DNA of 64,000 bases from positions 1,054,001 through 1,118,000 of the forward strand of contig NZ_CP009533.1 of assembly GCF_000761155.1 (NCBI RefSeq), written 5' to 3'. Shown here one piece after another: positions 27,433 to 36,153 of this stretch. This DNA comes from Pseudomonas rhizosphaerae. GTDB lineage: Bacteria > Pseudomonadota > Gammaproteobacteria > Pseudomonadales > Pseudomonadaceae. The translations under genes and the position numbers were made by a program. Under the pieces are notes generated by a model. The model was not told where the DNA came from and did not search any database. It was given only the letters and a program-made list of their open reading frames with translations. Positions within the stretch are counted from its first letter, which is position 1, and every line of letters starts with the position of its first letter.

Positions 27433-27456
27433 AAGGCCACTTTTTCAAGTGGCCTT
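27433..27456 (-). terminator. Terminator of the tRNA-fMet transcript
   Basis: Arms AAGGCCACTT (27433-27442) and AAGTGGCCTT (27447-27456) form a perfect ten-base stem. On the minus strand it is followed by a run of six T, just past the tRNA. It may also stop the convergent MobA-like transcript. Confidence 0.85.
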
Positions 27457-27466
27457 CTTCGTTGTT

Positions 27467-27543
<77 letters not shown>

Positions 27544-27555
27544 TCTGTGTGGGCT

Positions 27556-27583
27556 ATTCTACAGCGCAACGTGCGCTTGTCAA
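27556..27583 (-). promoter_or_regulatory. Sigma-70 promoter of tRNA-fMet
   Basis: On the minus strand TTGACA (27583-27578) and TAGAAT (27561-27556) are separated by 16 bases. The -10 box ends 12 bases before the tRNA 5' end, which fits a start site close to the gene. Confidence 0.8.
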
Positions 27584-27723
27584 ACCCTGATTTCAAGAAA
27601 ACTCTTTTCCATCAACCGCTTAGCTTGCTCGATTGCGCTACGAGGCAGGCGGGGCGGGGCTTCCAGCGGTATTTGCGGCAGAGGCTCCATCAGCAAAAAG
27701 CCAGCTGCCCCGGCTTTGGCCAT
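27580..27723 (-). CDS. Possible 47-residue protein upstream of tRNA-fMet
   Basis: A minus-strand frame ends at 27580 within the tRNA promoter region. From ATG 27723 it reads MAKAGAAGFLLMEPLPQIP and ends KRLMEKSFLEIRV. The amino-acid composition is protein-like, unlike most shadow frames here. There is no ribosome site, no recognisable family, and the open frame continues to an ATG at 27819 inside dinB. It could be a real small gene, a remnant, or chance. Confidence 0.25.
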   Translation of the reverse strand: MAKAGAAGFLLMEPLPQIPLEAPPRLPRSAIEQAKRLMEKSFLEIRV

Positions 27724-27799
27724 GGCGCTTGGGGCTGCAAGTGAGATAATGCCGGCATATTCGTACGATCTATTACCAGCTCGGTACCCCGCCAAGACC

Positions 27800-28864
27800 A
27801 TGACGCAGCGCAAGATCATCCATGTCGACTGTGACTGCTTCTACGCCGCCATCGAAATGCGTGACGACCCCCGGCTGGCTGGCAAGCCGCTGGCCGTTGG
27901 CGGCTCTGCGGAGCGTCGCGGGGTGATTGCCACCTGCAACTATGAAGCACGTGCCTATGGGGTGCGCTCGGCCATGAGCTCGCGGCATGCAGTCAAACTG
28001 TGCCCCGACCTGACCATCGTCAAGCCGCGCATGGATGCCTATAAGGAAGCCTCGCGGGAAATCCAGGGAATCTTTCGCGAGTACACCGACCTGATCGAGC
28101 CGCTGTCGCTGGACGAGGCCTATCTAGACGTTTCCGACTGCCCACATTTTTCCGGCAGTGCCACGCGCATTGCCCAGGACATTCGGCGCAAGGTCTCCAA
28201 GCGCCTGCACATCACCGTCTCGGCGGGTGTAGCCCCCAACAAGTTTCTCGCCAAGATCGCCAGCGACTGGCGCAAGCCGGACGGGTTGTTCGTCATTACC
28301 CCTGCCCAGATAGAGGATTTTGTCGCGGCCCTGCCGGTCACCAAGCTGCACGGGGTGGGCAAGGTAACCGCCGACAAGCTGGCTCGCCTGGGGATCGACA
28401 GTTGCCTGGAGCTGCGCGAGTGGACCAAGCTGGCGCTGGTTCGAGAATTCGGCAGCTTCGGCGAGCGCCTCTACAGCCTGGCCAGGGGCATCGACGAGCG
28501 TGTGGTCCAGAACGATAGCCGTCGGCAGTCCATCAGTGTCGAAAATACCTACGAAGCCGACCTGCCCGACCTGGCCAGTTGCCTGGGCAAGCTTCCGGAG
28601 CTGATGCAGACCTTGGCCGAGCGCATCGGTCGGATCGACAGCAGCTACCGCCCTGGCAAGCCGTTCGTCAAAGTGAAGTTCCACGATTTCACCCAGACCA
28701 CCCTGGAGCAGGCGGGGGCGGGCAGGGACCTGGAAAGCTACCAGCAGCTGCTGGGCCAGGCCTTCGCCCGGGGCGGCAAGCCGGTGCGGCTGTTGGGCAT
28801 CGGCGTGCGCCTGTTGGACCTGCGCGGTGCCCACGAACAGTTGGAGCTGTTCAACGACGGCTGA
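27800..28864 (+). CDS. dinB: DNA polymerase IV (DinB)
   Basis: DinB is a Y-family error-prone polymerase that copies past damaged bases. The 354-residue protein has the catalytic acidic motifs HVDCDCFYA and SLDEAYLDVS, the steric region NYEARAYGVRSAMS, thumb HhH segment LPVTKLHGVGKVTADKLARLG, and a little-finger domain. It ends QLELFNDG, which resembles a beta-clamp binding motif (QLxLF). The ATG at 27800 is the family start; the frame is open back through the tRNA and is not coding there. No obvious LexA box was seen close upstream. Confidence 0.95.
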   Translation: MTQRKIIHVDCDCFYAAIEMRDDPRLAGKPLAVGGSAERRGVIATCNYEARAYGVRSAMSSRHAVKLCPDLTIVKPRMDAYKEASREIQGIFREYTDLIEPLSLDEAYLDVSDCPHFSGSATRIAQDIRRKVSKRLHITVSAGVAPNKFLAKIASDWRKPDGLFVITPAQIEDFVAALPVTKLHGVGKVTADKLARLGIDSCLELREWTKLALVREFGSFGERLYSLARGIDERVVQNDSRRQSISVENTYEADLPDLASCLGKLPELMQTLAERIGRIDSSYRPGKPFVKVKFHDFTQTTLEQAGAGRDLESYQQLLGQAFARGGKPVRLLGIGVRLLDLRGAHEQLELFNDG

Positions 28865-28873
28865 TCGGCAGGC

Positions 28874-29824
28874 TCAAGTGCCGGGGTCGGCTACCAGTCG
28901 GCCGGTTTGCTTGCGCAGCGACTTGAGAAAATCCTGTTGCAGCTCGGGATCGTTGCGGGTGAGTTCGATCAAGCTTTGCTCCAGCTCGCTGGCCTCGTCT
29001 TCCAGGCCCAGCTCGGACAGACGCCTGACCCGATACACCCACTGCCCCACCTCGTCACCTTCCAGGTCATCGAAGATCAGCGTATGCGCCTCGGCAAGCT
29101 TGCCGCGCAGATCCGGGCTGACCGGCAGCAGGGCGCTGGCGCGGGTCTGGCTGTCCTCGTCCACGACACTCAGTTGCAGGCGCGTGACATGGGTCAGGTC
29201 CTGCTCCGCGAACGGGTTGTCGAGCAGGTTGATGCGCAGCACGCCGTTGGCATCGGTTTCCAGGTCGTAGGTCTTGCGGCCGGTGGCAACCTGTACCGGG
29301 CGTTCACTCCAGGGCGTGCTGTTGTGCTCGACGCGCTTGTCGGTCTGCACCTCGTCGATACCGGCAAGGTTCTGCTCGGCACGGCCGTTGGATTGCACGT
29401 TCATGAAGGGGTTGAGCCCGGCGAACCCATAGCTGACCCAGTCCTTGGTAACGCTGTCGGGCAGGCTGCCGAAGGTCGCCACGTTCACCACGTTGGCACC
29501 GACGCCCGCCACCACGGCGACCGCGCCCAACGGGATCTCGTAAACCTCCCGCCAAGGTTGGTAAGGCGTGTAGCGATCATAGTGACGGGTGGTCTCGAAC
29601 GCGGTGACCTCGAAGTCCTTGAGTTCGCGAATGCGCACGCGGCGTTGTGGCGTCTGCAGCACCTCGGGCTTGCCCAGATCGATCTGCAGGCTGTGTTCGA
29701 GCAGCTTGCGCTCGATCCGCTCTTCGTGTTCGTTGCGCTGCGACATCTGGTTGGCACAGCCACTGACCAGCAGGGTGCTGCACAGGGCAGCACCACCGAA
29801 GGCCAAGGTAGTTCGCTTGAACAT
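28874..29824 (-). CDS. Lipoprotein of unknown function
   Basis: The 316-residue protein has a lipoprotein signal peptide with lipobox VSGC (Cys at residue 23). The mature part is mixed, with a hydrophobic stretch (PLGAVAVVAGVGANVVNVATFG, about residues 98-120), and an acidic helical C terminus (ASELEQSLIELTRNDPELQQDFLKSL). No domain is recognised. It is on the minus strand 15 bases after proS, so it is probably co-transcribed with it, an unexpected partner for a tRNA synthetase. The gene converges on dinB. Confidence 0.75.
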   Translation of the reverse strand: MFKRTTLAFGGAALCSTLLVSGCANQMSQRNEHEERIERKLLEHSLQIDLGKPEVLQTPQRRVRIRELKDFEVTAFETTRHYDRYTPYQPWREVYEIPLGAVAVVAGVGANVVNVATFGSLPDSVTKDWVSYGFAGLNPFMNVQSNGRAEQNLAGIDEVQTDKRVEHNSTPWSERPVQVATGRKTYDLETDANGVLRINLLDNPFAEQDLTHVTRLQLSVVDEDSQTRASALLPVSPDLRGKLAEAHTLIFDDLEGDEVGQWVYRVRRLSELGLEDEASELEQSLIELTRNDPELQQDFLKSLRKQTGRLVADPGT

Positions 29825-29839
29825 GGTTTCTCTAGTCTG

Positions 29840-31555
29840 TCAGCGGCGCACGCGAGCCTGGATGAAAGACAGGACATCGGCCACAGGCAAGGCCTGCGCA
29901 GTGTCCTCGGTACGGCTCTTGTATTCCAGGTTGCCTTCGGCCAGGCCACGGTCGCTGATGACGATCCGATGGGGAATGCCGATCAGCTCCATGTCGGCGA
30001 ACTTGATGCCGGGGCTGGTCTTCTTGTCGCGGTCGTCCAGCAGCACTTCGAAACCTGCATCGGTCAGTTGCGCGTACAACCGATCGGTGGCCTCGCGGAC
30101 CTGCTCGGTTTCGTAGCGCAACGGCACCAGTGCAACCTGGAAGGGTGCCAGGGTATCGCTCCAGATGATGCCGCCGGCGTCGTTGTTCTGTTCGATGGCG
30201 GCTGCCACCACACGCGACACACCGATGCCGTAGCAGCCCATGGCGAGGGTCACCGGCTTGCCGTTTTCGCCCAGTACCTGGCACTTCATGGCTTCGCTGT
30301 ACTTGGTGCCCAGCTGGAAGATATGACCCACCTCGATCCCGCGCTTGATGGTCAGCGTGCCCTGGCCATCCGGGCTGGTGTCACCGTCCACCACGTTGCG
30401 CAGATCGGCCACCTCGGGCAGCGGCAGATCGCGTTCCCAGTTGACGCCGAAGTAATGCTTGTCGTCGATGTTGGCGCCCACGCCAAAGTCGCTCATGAGC
30501 GCAACCGAGCGATCGATGATGCACGGCAGCGGCAGGTTCAACGGGCCCAGGGAGCCTGCGCCCGCACCGATGGCATCACGCAGTTCGGCCTCGCTGGCCA
30601 TGACCAGCGGATTGGCGACCTGGGGCTGGTTGGCTGCCTTGATCTCGTTCAACTCATGGTCGCCACGGATGATCAAGGCAATCAACTTGCCCTCTTCGGC
30701 AGCATGCACCACCAGCGTCTTGACGGTTTTCTCGATCGGCAGGCCGAAGTTTTCCACCAGTTGAGCGATGGTCTTGGCATTAGGCGTGTCGACCAGGCGC
30801 AGTTCTTCCTGCGCAGCGCCACGCTCGGTCTCGCGCGGGATCGCCTCGGCCTTCTCGATGTTGGCCGCGTAGTCGGAGGTATCGCTGAACACGATGTCGT
30901 CTTCGCCCGATTCCGCCAGCACGTGGAACTCATGGGAGCCAGCGCCACCGATGGAGCCATTGTCGGCTTCCACGGCGCGGAACTTCAGGCCCAGGCGGGT
31001 GAAGATATTGCAGTAGGCCTCGTGCATGCGGTCGTAGGTGACCTGCAGCGATGGCTGGTCGGCATGGAAGGAATAGGCATCCTTCATGATGAACTCGCGG
31101 CCACGCATCAGGCCAAAGCGCGGACGGATCTCGTCACGGAACTTGGTCTGGATCTGGTACAGATTGATGGGCAACTGTTTGTAGCTGTTCAGCTCGTTGC
31201 GCATCAGGTCGGTGATGACTTCTTCGTGGGTAGGGCCTGCACAGAACTCACGGTCGTGGCGATCCTTCAGGCGCAGCAGCTCGGGGCCGTACTGCTCCCA
31301 GCGACCCGATTCCTGCCACAGCTCTGCCGGCTGGATACCCGGCATCAGCACCTCGAGGGCACCGGCGGCGTCCATTTCCTCGCGCACGATCCGCTCAACC
31401 TTGCGCATCACCCGAAGACCCATCGGCAGCCACGTGTACAAGCCCGAGGCGAGTTTGCGGATCATGCCGGCACGCAGCATCAGCTGGTGGCTGATCACGA
31501 CCGCATCGGAAGGGGTTTCTTTCTGTGTGGCGAGCAGATATTGACTGGTGCGCAT
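29840..31555 (-). CDS. proS: Prolyl-tRNA synthetase
   Basis: The class II synthetase charges tRNA-Pro. The 571-residue protein has class II motifs ([12 protein letters not shown], motif 2 [24 protein letters not shown] in shortened form here as [10 protein letters not shown], and motif 3 [13 protein letters not shown]) and a central insertion domain (about residues 230-390) that in bacterial-type ProRS hydrolyses mischarged Ala-tRNA-Pro. The ATG at 31555 ([18 protein letters not shown]) is the family start. It is followed 15 bases on by the lipoprotein gene. Confidence 0.96.
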   Translation of the reverse strand: MRTSQYLLATQKETPSDAVVISHQLMLRAGMIRKLASGLYTWLPMGLRVMRKVERIVREEMDAAGALEVLMPGIQPAELWQESGRWEQYGPELLRLKDRHDREFCAGPTHEEVITDLMRNELNSYKQLPINLYQIQTKFRDEIRPRFGLMRGREFIMKDAYSFHADQPSLQVTYDRMHEAYCNIFTRLGLKFRAVEADNGSIGGAGSHEFHVLAESGEDDIVFSDTSDYAANIEKAEAIPRETERGAAQEELRLVDTPNAKTIAQLVENFGLPIEKTVKTLVVHAAEEGKLIALIIRGDHELNEIKAANQPQVANPLVMASEAELRDAIGAGAGSLGPLNLPLPCIIDRSVALMSDFGVGANIDDKHYFGVNWERDLPLPEVADLRNVVDGDTSPDGQGTLTIKRGIEVGHIFQLGTKYSEAMKCQVLGENGKPVTLAMGCYGIGVSRVVAAAIEQNNDAGGIIWSDTLAPFQVALVPLRYETEQVREATDRLYAQLTDAGFEVLLDDRDKKTSPGIKFADMELIGIPHRIVISDRGLAEGNLEYKSRTEDTAQALPVADVLSFIQARVRR

Positions 31556-31667
31556 GGTTGACCGTTGTCTTGGCGAAATTTTATCGAGGCCTGGCATTGT
31601 ACGGGCGTGATTGGGCGACGTACAGGCATAGGGCCGCGCTTTGCGGAGCACGGCAACCCAGACGCAG

Positions 31668-31692
31668 AAAAGCCCGGCGGGGCCGGGCTTTT
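31668..31692 (-). terminator. Terminator of the OprD-family porin gene
   Basis: A perfect 11-base stem has arms AAAAGCCCGGC (31668-31678) and GCCGGGCTTTT (31682-31692) and a GGG loop. It lies 25 bases past the porin stop on the minus strand, with a run of T on that side. Confidence 0.9.
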
Positions 31693-31717
31693 CAAGGGTG
31701 CAGCTACCCGCAGCGGA

Positions 31718-32989
31718 TTACATGATGCTGAGCGGGTACTCGACGATGAAACGCAGATCGTTGTTCGACGGACCGTAGTCGGCATCGTAGGCGTTGTTGG
31801 CGCGGTAGATGGCGCTACGCAGGCGGAAGGACATGTCCTTGATCGGGCCCTGCTGAACCACGTACTTGGTCTCGAAGTCCCACTCGTGCTCTTTGCCTTC
31901 CTCGCCGTTGCTGGCTTCGATGTTGTCGCCAGTGATGTAGCGAGTCATGAAGCTCAGGCCAGGTACGCCGTAGGTAGCCATGTTGAGGTCGTAGCGAACC
32001 TGCCACGACTTCTCTTCGGCGCCGACGAAGTCGGAGTACTGTACGGAGTTGTTCAGGAACACGGTGCCGCCGCCGTCCACGCCATAGGCGTAGCCAGTGT
32101 CGCCGGTGCTGCGCTGGTAGCCCAGGGTGAACTTGTGTGCGCCCAGGCTATAGGCAACCGCGGTGCTCCAGATCTTGTTGTCGACGTCGCCGCCCAGGTC
32201 TTCGCCCTGGCTCTTGGTGCGATAGGCGTTGAAGTCGAAGTTCAGCGACTGCAGGTCGTCGATCGGCAAGGTGTAGTTCAGGTTGACGTACTGACGCTTC
32301 CAGTAGTCTTCCACGTCGGACGCTGCAACCGTACCGGTGAAGTTCTTGGTGAAGGCGTAGGTGGCGCCGGCGATGTCGGCGGACGTCAGGCCCAGGGAGT
32401 CGCGACCCATGCCGGTCTGCGCGCTCATCGAGGTGAAGCGACCGATGTTCAGGGTCAGGTTGTCGATTTCGTTGCTGGTGATCGAAGTGCCAGTGGCGAC
32501 TTCAGGCAACAGACGGCCGTCATCGGTCGCGAAGACCGGGCTGGCAACGATCTGCTGGCCGTACTTGAGCACGGTGTTGGAGAAGCGGAACTTGACGGCC
32601 GCGCCGCCCTTGGTCTGGCTGTGTTCCAGGTTGCCTTCGTCATCGGCCGCGAACAGGCCGTTGCTGCGGCGACCGGTACCGCCGTCCAGGCGCACGGAGC
32701 CAAAGCCCATTGCATCGACACCCGCACCGATGGTGCCTTGGGTGAAGCCCGACTCGTAGAACATCTGGGCGCCAAGGCCGGTGTCTTCACGATAGCCCTT
32801 GTCGCTGCCAGCGGTAGGGTTGCCTGCGCCGTGCTTGTAGTCACGGTTCATGTACAGGGCACGCAGCTTGAGGTTGAGAGTGCTGTCTTCCACGAAACCC
32901 TTGGAATCGTCCTGGGCGGACGCCAAAGCCAACTGCGAGGTGCCGGCTGTTACAGCCAGTGCGATCATGCTCCACTTCATCACGCGCAT
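31718..32989 (-). CDS. OprD-family outer-membrane porin
   Basis: The 423-residue protein is a substrate-specific beta-barrel porin of the OprD/OccD-OccK class, which take up amino acids, peptides or aromatic acids. It has a signal peptide (MRVMKWSMIALAVTAGTSQLALA, then SAQDD), the family segments GFVEDSTLNLKLRALYMNRDY, DDGRLLPEVATG and SRFTSMSA-like loop, and a C-terminal aromatic-poor strand ending LRFIVEYPLSIM. The specific substrate cannot be read from the sequence. The ATG at 32989 has an AGGAGC ribosome site. A hairpin lies in its leader and an 860-base non-coding stretch upstream. Confidence 0.9.
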   Translation of the reverse strand: MRVMKWSMIALAVTAGTSQLALASAQDDSKGFVEDSTLNLKLRALYMNRDYKHGAGNPTAGSDKGYREDTGLGAQMFYESGFTQGTIGAGVDAMGFGSVRLDGGTGRRSNGLFAADDEGNLEHSQTKGGAAVKFRFSNTVLKYGQQIVASPVFATDDGRLLPEVATGTSITSNEIDNLTLNIGRFTSMSAQTGMGRDSLGLTSADIAGATYAFTKNFTGTVAASDVEDYWKRQYVNLNYTLPIDDLQSLNFDFNAYRTKSQGEDLGGDVDNKIWSTAVAYSLGAHKFTLGYQRSTGDTGYAYGVDGGGTVFLNNSVQYSDFVGAEEKSWQVRYDLNMATYGVPGLSFMTRYITGDNIEASNGEEGKEHEWDFETKYVVQQGPIKDMSFRLRSAIYRANNAYDADYGPSNNDLRFIVEYPLSIM

Positions 32990-33024
32990 CGTGATTTGCT
33001 CCTTTGGTTTTAAGAAGAGTAACC

Positions 33025-33056
33025 ACTGCCTCACCTGTTTTTTTATCTGAGGCAGT
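33025..33056 (-). promoter_or_regulatory. Hairpin in the porin leader
   Basis: Perfect nine-base arms ACTGCCTCA (33025-33033) and TGAGGCAGT (33048-33056) enclose a 14-base loop containing seven consecutive A on the porin mRNA strand. It lies 36-67 bases upstream of the porin ATG. It could control mRNA stability or translation; the A-rich loop would suit Hfq/Crc binding, but the exact Crc motif is not seen. Confidence 0.45.
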
Positions 33057-33192
33057 TCTTTCTTTTTATGACGGCGCGGAACGTATACCACGCCGGTCAT
33101 GTTGACGATACTTTCAAGTTCGCTGTTACAACTGCACTTCGCTTGCGCGCATGTACCGAGGTTGTTTCACTGTTTCATTGAATCGTTTCATT

Positions 33193-33212
33193 GATTCACG
33201 ATGATTCACGAT
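33193..33212. repeat. Tandem GATTCACGAT repeat
   Basis: The ten-base word GATTCACGAT occurs twice in immediate succession, preceded by related TTTCATTGA words (33173-33195). The ten-base spacing puts the copies on the same helix face, as in some operators. It lies about 200 bases upstream of the porin start. Confidence 0.5.
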
Positions 33213-33849
33213 CACTGTATGTCCCCGGTTCTCGTCTTCCCACGTCCCCGGTGAACCTGGCGATGTTGAATGCAACAAGCGTGCACAAACGTGCCAGCAG
33301 TTCACATATTTTTCACTTTTCTTCCGGTGCCTTGGCCCAGCCCACGTAAAACCGGCCTGTCGAGCCATTCCCGCTTCCCTAAGCCGTGACTGCCTGCCTG
33401 CGATCGAATCCCATTTCGCCGCGCAAACGTTACCGCACGGTGACAAGAGTGGGTAGATTGCGAAGCCGCTGTGCACCGTCTGCTTCCCTGGTGGACCTTT
33501 TTGGTGCGAAAGGTGACGTCCTGAATGGCAAGGCTAGCCCAGACATGGCAATTGGCAACGCTGAGCATGTGTAAAGAAGTACCGCTTGTCAGGTAGTTAC
33601 GCGTGGTACTGCATGAAATGCGTGAGGTCTTGGCAAATGCCGCACGACACCGTCCGAAGCGGCGGGCAATCGTGGGGCAAAGAGCACCAAAACCGTGCCG
33701 GGCTACGGACGCATCGGGCTCATGGCCCCCGTGACCTGCTGAATGAATGACCGATGCACTCGGTAAAAGCCGATCGAGCACGGTATCCTAGGCGTTCGAT
33801 GATTCGCGGCCATGGCCCGGTCACCCATTCCGCCTTCTGGAGAACGCCC

Positions 33850-34281
33850 ATGTTCAGCCTGGATGCCCGACTTGCCCAAGATGCTCATGTCATCGGCGAT
33901 TTCCCGCTCTGCCGTCTGCTGCTCAGTAACGATGCCAATTATCCTTGGTTCATTCTGGTGCCACGCCGTCCTGATATCACCGAAGTCTTTCATTTGAACG
34001 ATGCAGACCGCCAAGTACTGTGGAACGAGACCGATACGTTGGCGAAGTTGCTTCACCAAGGCTATGGCGCCGACAAGATCAACATCGCCACCCTGGGCAA
34101 TGTAGTCAGCCAGTTGCATATGCATGTGATCGTTCGGTATCGAACCGATGCTGCCTGGCCTGCCCCCGTCTGGGGCAGGCTGCCAGCCGTGCCCTATACC
34201 GAGGAACAGCTGGCGGCCGTCCGCGACACGCTGGCCAGCGTGCTGGGCACCGATTTCGTGTTCTCGGAGGGCAGGGCATGA
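33850..34281 (+). CDS. HIT family protein with a variant QxHxH motif
   Basis: HIT proteins are nucleotide hydrolases or transferases that act on AMP-containing substrates. The 143-residue product has the fold segments [19 protein letters not shown] and the active site [13 protein letters not shown]. The usual H-x-H-x-H reads Q88-L-H90-M-H92: the first histidine is glutamine, while the middle nucleophilic histidine is kept. Activity is therefore likely but perhaps altered. The ATG at 33850 is the natural start. Its stop overlaps the slyX start (ATGA), so the two are coupled. Confidence 0.85.
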   Translation: MFSLDARLAQDAHVIGDFPLCRLLLSNDANYPWFILVPRRPDITEVFHLNDADRQVLWNETDTLAKLLHQGYGADKINIATLGNVVSQLHMHVIVRYRTDAAWPAPVWGRLPAVPYTEEQLAAVRDTLASVLGTDFVFSEGRA

Positions 34282-34484
34282 GTCTGGAAAATCGTGTGAT
34301 GGAGCTGGAAACCCGCCTGGCGTTTCAGGATGACACCCTGTCTTCGCTCAGTGACGAACTGGTGCTGCAGCAGCGAGCGATCGAGCGCCTGCAACTGCAG
34401 CTGGCCGCGATGCTCAAGCGTCAGGAAGAGATGGTCGGGCAGTTCGAAACGGCCACCCAGGAAGCGCCGCCACCGCATTATTGA
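34278..34484 (+). CDS. slyX: SlyX family protein
   Basis: This 68-residue protein is a short coiled coil ([19 protein letters not shown], then [23 protein letters not shown]), ending PPPHY as SlyX proteins do. The function is unknown. It overlaps the HIT gene by four bases and is followed by a strong bidirectional terminator. Confidence 0.9.
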   Translation: MSLENRVMELETRLAFQDDTLSSLSDELVLQQRAIERLQLQLAAMLKRQEEMVGQFETATQEAPPPHY

Positions 34485-34498
34485 AGGCTTTTTCGAAG

Positions 34499-34535
34499 CA
34501 ATAAAAAACGCGGGCAATGCCCGCGTTTTTTATTG
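34499..34535. terminator. Bidirectional terminator between slyX and the cold-shock gene
   Basis: A nearly perfect inverted repeat has the core CGCGGGC (34509-34515) and GCCCGCG (34519-34525), flanked by A-run and T-run on both sides, so it can stop transcription in both directions between these convergent genes. Confidence 0.92.
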
Positions 34536-34545
34536 CCTGGCGTAT

Positions 34546-35136
34546 TCAGCGACGCGGCGATGCCGCGATCACGTCTTCGGCCTGCAGCCCCTTGTCACGG
34601 TTCATGACCGAGAACTCAACCCGCTGTCCCTCGACCAGCACGCGATGGCCTTCGCCGCGAATGGCACGGAAATGCACGAAGATGTCGTCGCCCGAGTCAC
34701 GCGAAATGAAGCCGAAGCCCTTGGATGTGTTGAACCACTTCACGGTGCCCGTATCGCGGTTGGTCATGTCGTACTGCACGGCACTGGGTGCGGGCGACGC
34801 GCGGTAGTAGCTGATCGACAAGTGCGCCAGGCACGCAAGCAATGCACACAGCAGGCCGGGCAGGATGCCGATGGCAGGCAGCGGCACCAGCAATGTCAGG
34901 GTCTGGGTGATCACCGAGGCAACCAGCAGCACACTGACCAGATTTTGCAACAGATGACGTGGGCCTTTGTTCCAGCGCGGAATCACCGGAGCCAAAAGCA
35001 GGTTGAGCAGACCGAACAGCGCCAGGTAGATTGCGTCGGGTTGTTGCAGGTAAGGCGCTACATCGGCCCGCAGGCTTGGTATGAAGGACAGCAGCACGGC
35101 CGCTGCGCCCGTCAGGAGGTGGACGATTTTCAACAT
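34546..35136 (-). CDS. Membrane-anchored cold-shock domain protein
   Basis: The 196-residue protein has four hydrophobic segments in its first 112 residues (about 5-22, 35-52, 62-84 and 90-112). A C-terminal cold-shock domain (about 128-190) carries both RNA-binding motifs, KGFGFI (139-144) and DIFVHF (151-156). It should place a single-strand nucleic-acid binding domain on the inner face of the membrane. Cold-shock proteins are usually free in the cytoplasm at about 70 residues, so the membrane part is distinctive. The role is unknown. The ATG at 35136 is used. It is divergent from dps. Confidence 0.85.
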   Translation of the reverse strand: MLKIVHLLTGAAAVLLSFIPSLRADVAPYLQQPDAIYLALFGLLNLLLAPVIPRWNKGPRHLLQNLVSVLLVASVITQTLTLLVPLPAIGILPGLLCALLACLAHLSISYYRASPAPSAVQYDMTNRDTGTVKWFNTSKGFGFISRDSGDDIFVHFRAIRGEGHRVLVEGQRVEFSVMNRDKGLQAEDVIAASPRR

Positions 35137-35449
35137 TTGATTGGCTCACTCTAAGATCAGGCATCAGGAAGAGCTGATACCGCAACAAGCACAGCGTTGG
35201 GGTGACAAGAATTGCCGAGCATCTGCAGGGATCAGCCTATGCGCCAGGGCTTGATAAGTCGCCCCGACGGCACGCGGTCTATTTAACAGCAAAGCCTGCG
35301 CCTTCTCAAATCGACCTCTGCAGTGTCCGCTGCCGCCGGGCGGATAGCCTGCCGAACTTGCGGCAGGCAAAGGCTGCACGGGTCGATGGGTCTTGGTAGA
35401 GTGAGCCCCCACCTGTGGGGTGCATATTCATCGTTTACGAGGACATTAC
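35137..35449. other. Divergent control region of the cold-shock gene and dps
   Basis: This 313-base gap has no convincing reading frame. A short hairpin (CCCCCACCTGTGGGG, about 35405-35420) lies 30 bases before dps, and GAGGA precedes its ATG. A GCCTGCCGAACTTGCGGCAGGC palindrome (arms GCCTGCCG and CGGCAGGC, near 35348-35370) lies further upstream. No clear OxyR or RpoS element could be named. Confidence 0.45.
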
Positions 35450-35920
35450 ATGGCAATCGATATCGGCATCAGCGAAGAGGATCGCAAATCGATCGTGGAC
35501 GGCTTGTCCCGTCTGCTTTCCGACACCTACGTGCTCTACCTCAAGACCCACAACTTCCACTGGAACGTCACCGGCCCTGCCTTCCGCACCTTGCACTTGA
35601 TGTTCGAAGAGCAGTACACCGAACTGGCGCTGGCCGTGGACTCAATCGCCGAGCGGATCCGTGCCCTCGGCTTCCCTGCGCCGGGCGCGTATTCGATCTA
35701 TGCCCGTCTGTCCTCGATCAAGGAAGAAGAAGGGGTGCCCTCGGCCCAGGACATGATCCAGCAACTGGTCGAAGGCCAGGAAGCCGTCACCCGCACCGCC
35801 CGGGGTATCTTCCCGCTGCTGGACAAGGTCAGTGACGAGCCGACGGCCGACCTGCTGACCCAGCGCATGCAGGTGCACGAGAAGACCGCCTGGATGTTGC
35901 GTTCGCTGCTCGAAGGTTGA
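35450..35920 (+). CDS. dps: DNA-protecting ferritin-like protein Dps
   Basis: Dps forms a 12-subunit shell that oxidises and stores iron with hydrogen peroxide and protects DNA under starvation and oxidative stress. The 156-residue protein has the ferroxidase residues H37 (HNFHWNV), D64 and E68 with the usual spacing, and the helix [17 protein letters not shown]. The N-terminal tail is short and not very basic ([11 protein letters not shown]), so direct DNA binding through a lysine tail is doubtful. The ATG at 35450 has a GAGGA site. Confidence 0.94.
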   Translation: MAIDIGISEEDRKSIVDGLSRLLSDTYVLYLKTHNFHWNVTGPAFRTLHLMFEEQYTELALAVDSIAERIRALGFPAPGAYSIYARLSSIKEEEGVPSAQDMIQQLVEGQEAVTRTARGIFPLLDKVSDEPTADLLTQRMQVHEKTAWMLRSLLEG

Positions 35921-36108
35921 GCCTGCGCGGCACGGCGGTGCCCGCGTCGAAAGGGCGTCCGCCGTGTCGATCCAGGCCTTTGCGGGCCACATGAAGCAAA
36001 TCTTGTTGTGGATCACTCCTACGAAACGACGCCGCGCTTCGCACGTGTCCACTTCCGTATTCCCCTGTCGGCGCCGCTCGCCAATACGCTTCCATAGATC
36101 TGTCAGCA

Positions 36109-36128
36109 CCCCTCCAGGGTTGGAGGGG
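36109..36128. promoter_or_regulatory. Hairpin before the ribbon-helix-helix gene
   Basis: Arms CCCCTCCA (36109-36116) and TGGAGGGG (36121-36128) with a four-base loop lie 25 bases before the ATG of the next gene. No T-run follows on the plus strand. It could be an operator, perhaps for the encoded DNA-binding protein, or a leader hairpin. Confidence 0.4.
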
Positions 36129-36153
36129 GCGATCATCAAGGAAGCATTGATCC

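Larger units (their letters stand above)
32990..33849. other. Long non-coding stretch between the porin and HIT genes
   Basis: This 860-base divergent gap is noticeably less GC-rich than its surroundings. The frames in it (for example minus strand 33302-33781) have erratic composition and no ribosome site, and I do not believe them. It holds the porin leader with a hairpin (33025-33056), a 10-base tandem repeat at 33193-33212, and presumably the porin control region. A small RNA is possible but not demonstrable. Confidence 0.6.

Noticed and set aside
28907..31561. Plus-strand open frame of 884 codons opposite the lipoprotein and proS
   Set aside because: It spans two confident minus-strand genes and their gap. 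There is no ribosome site and no domain.
33126..33781. Two overlapping minus-strand frames in the gap upstream of the porin
   Set aside because: They have no ribosome site, erratic composition (many C, H, W and S) and mutual overlap. They are more likely non-coding.
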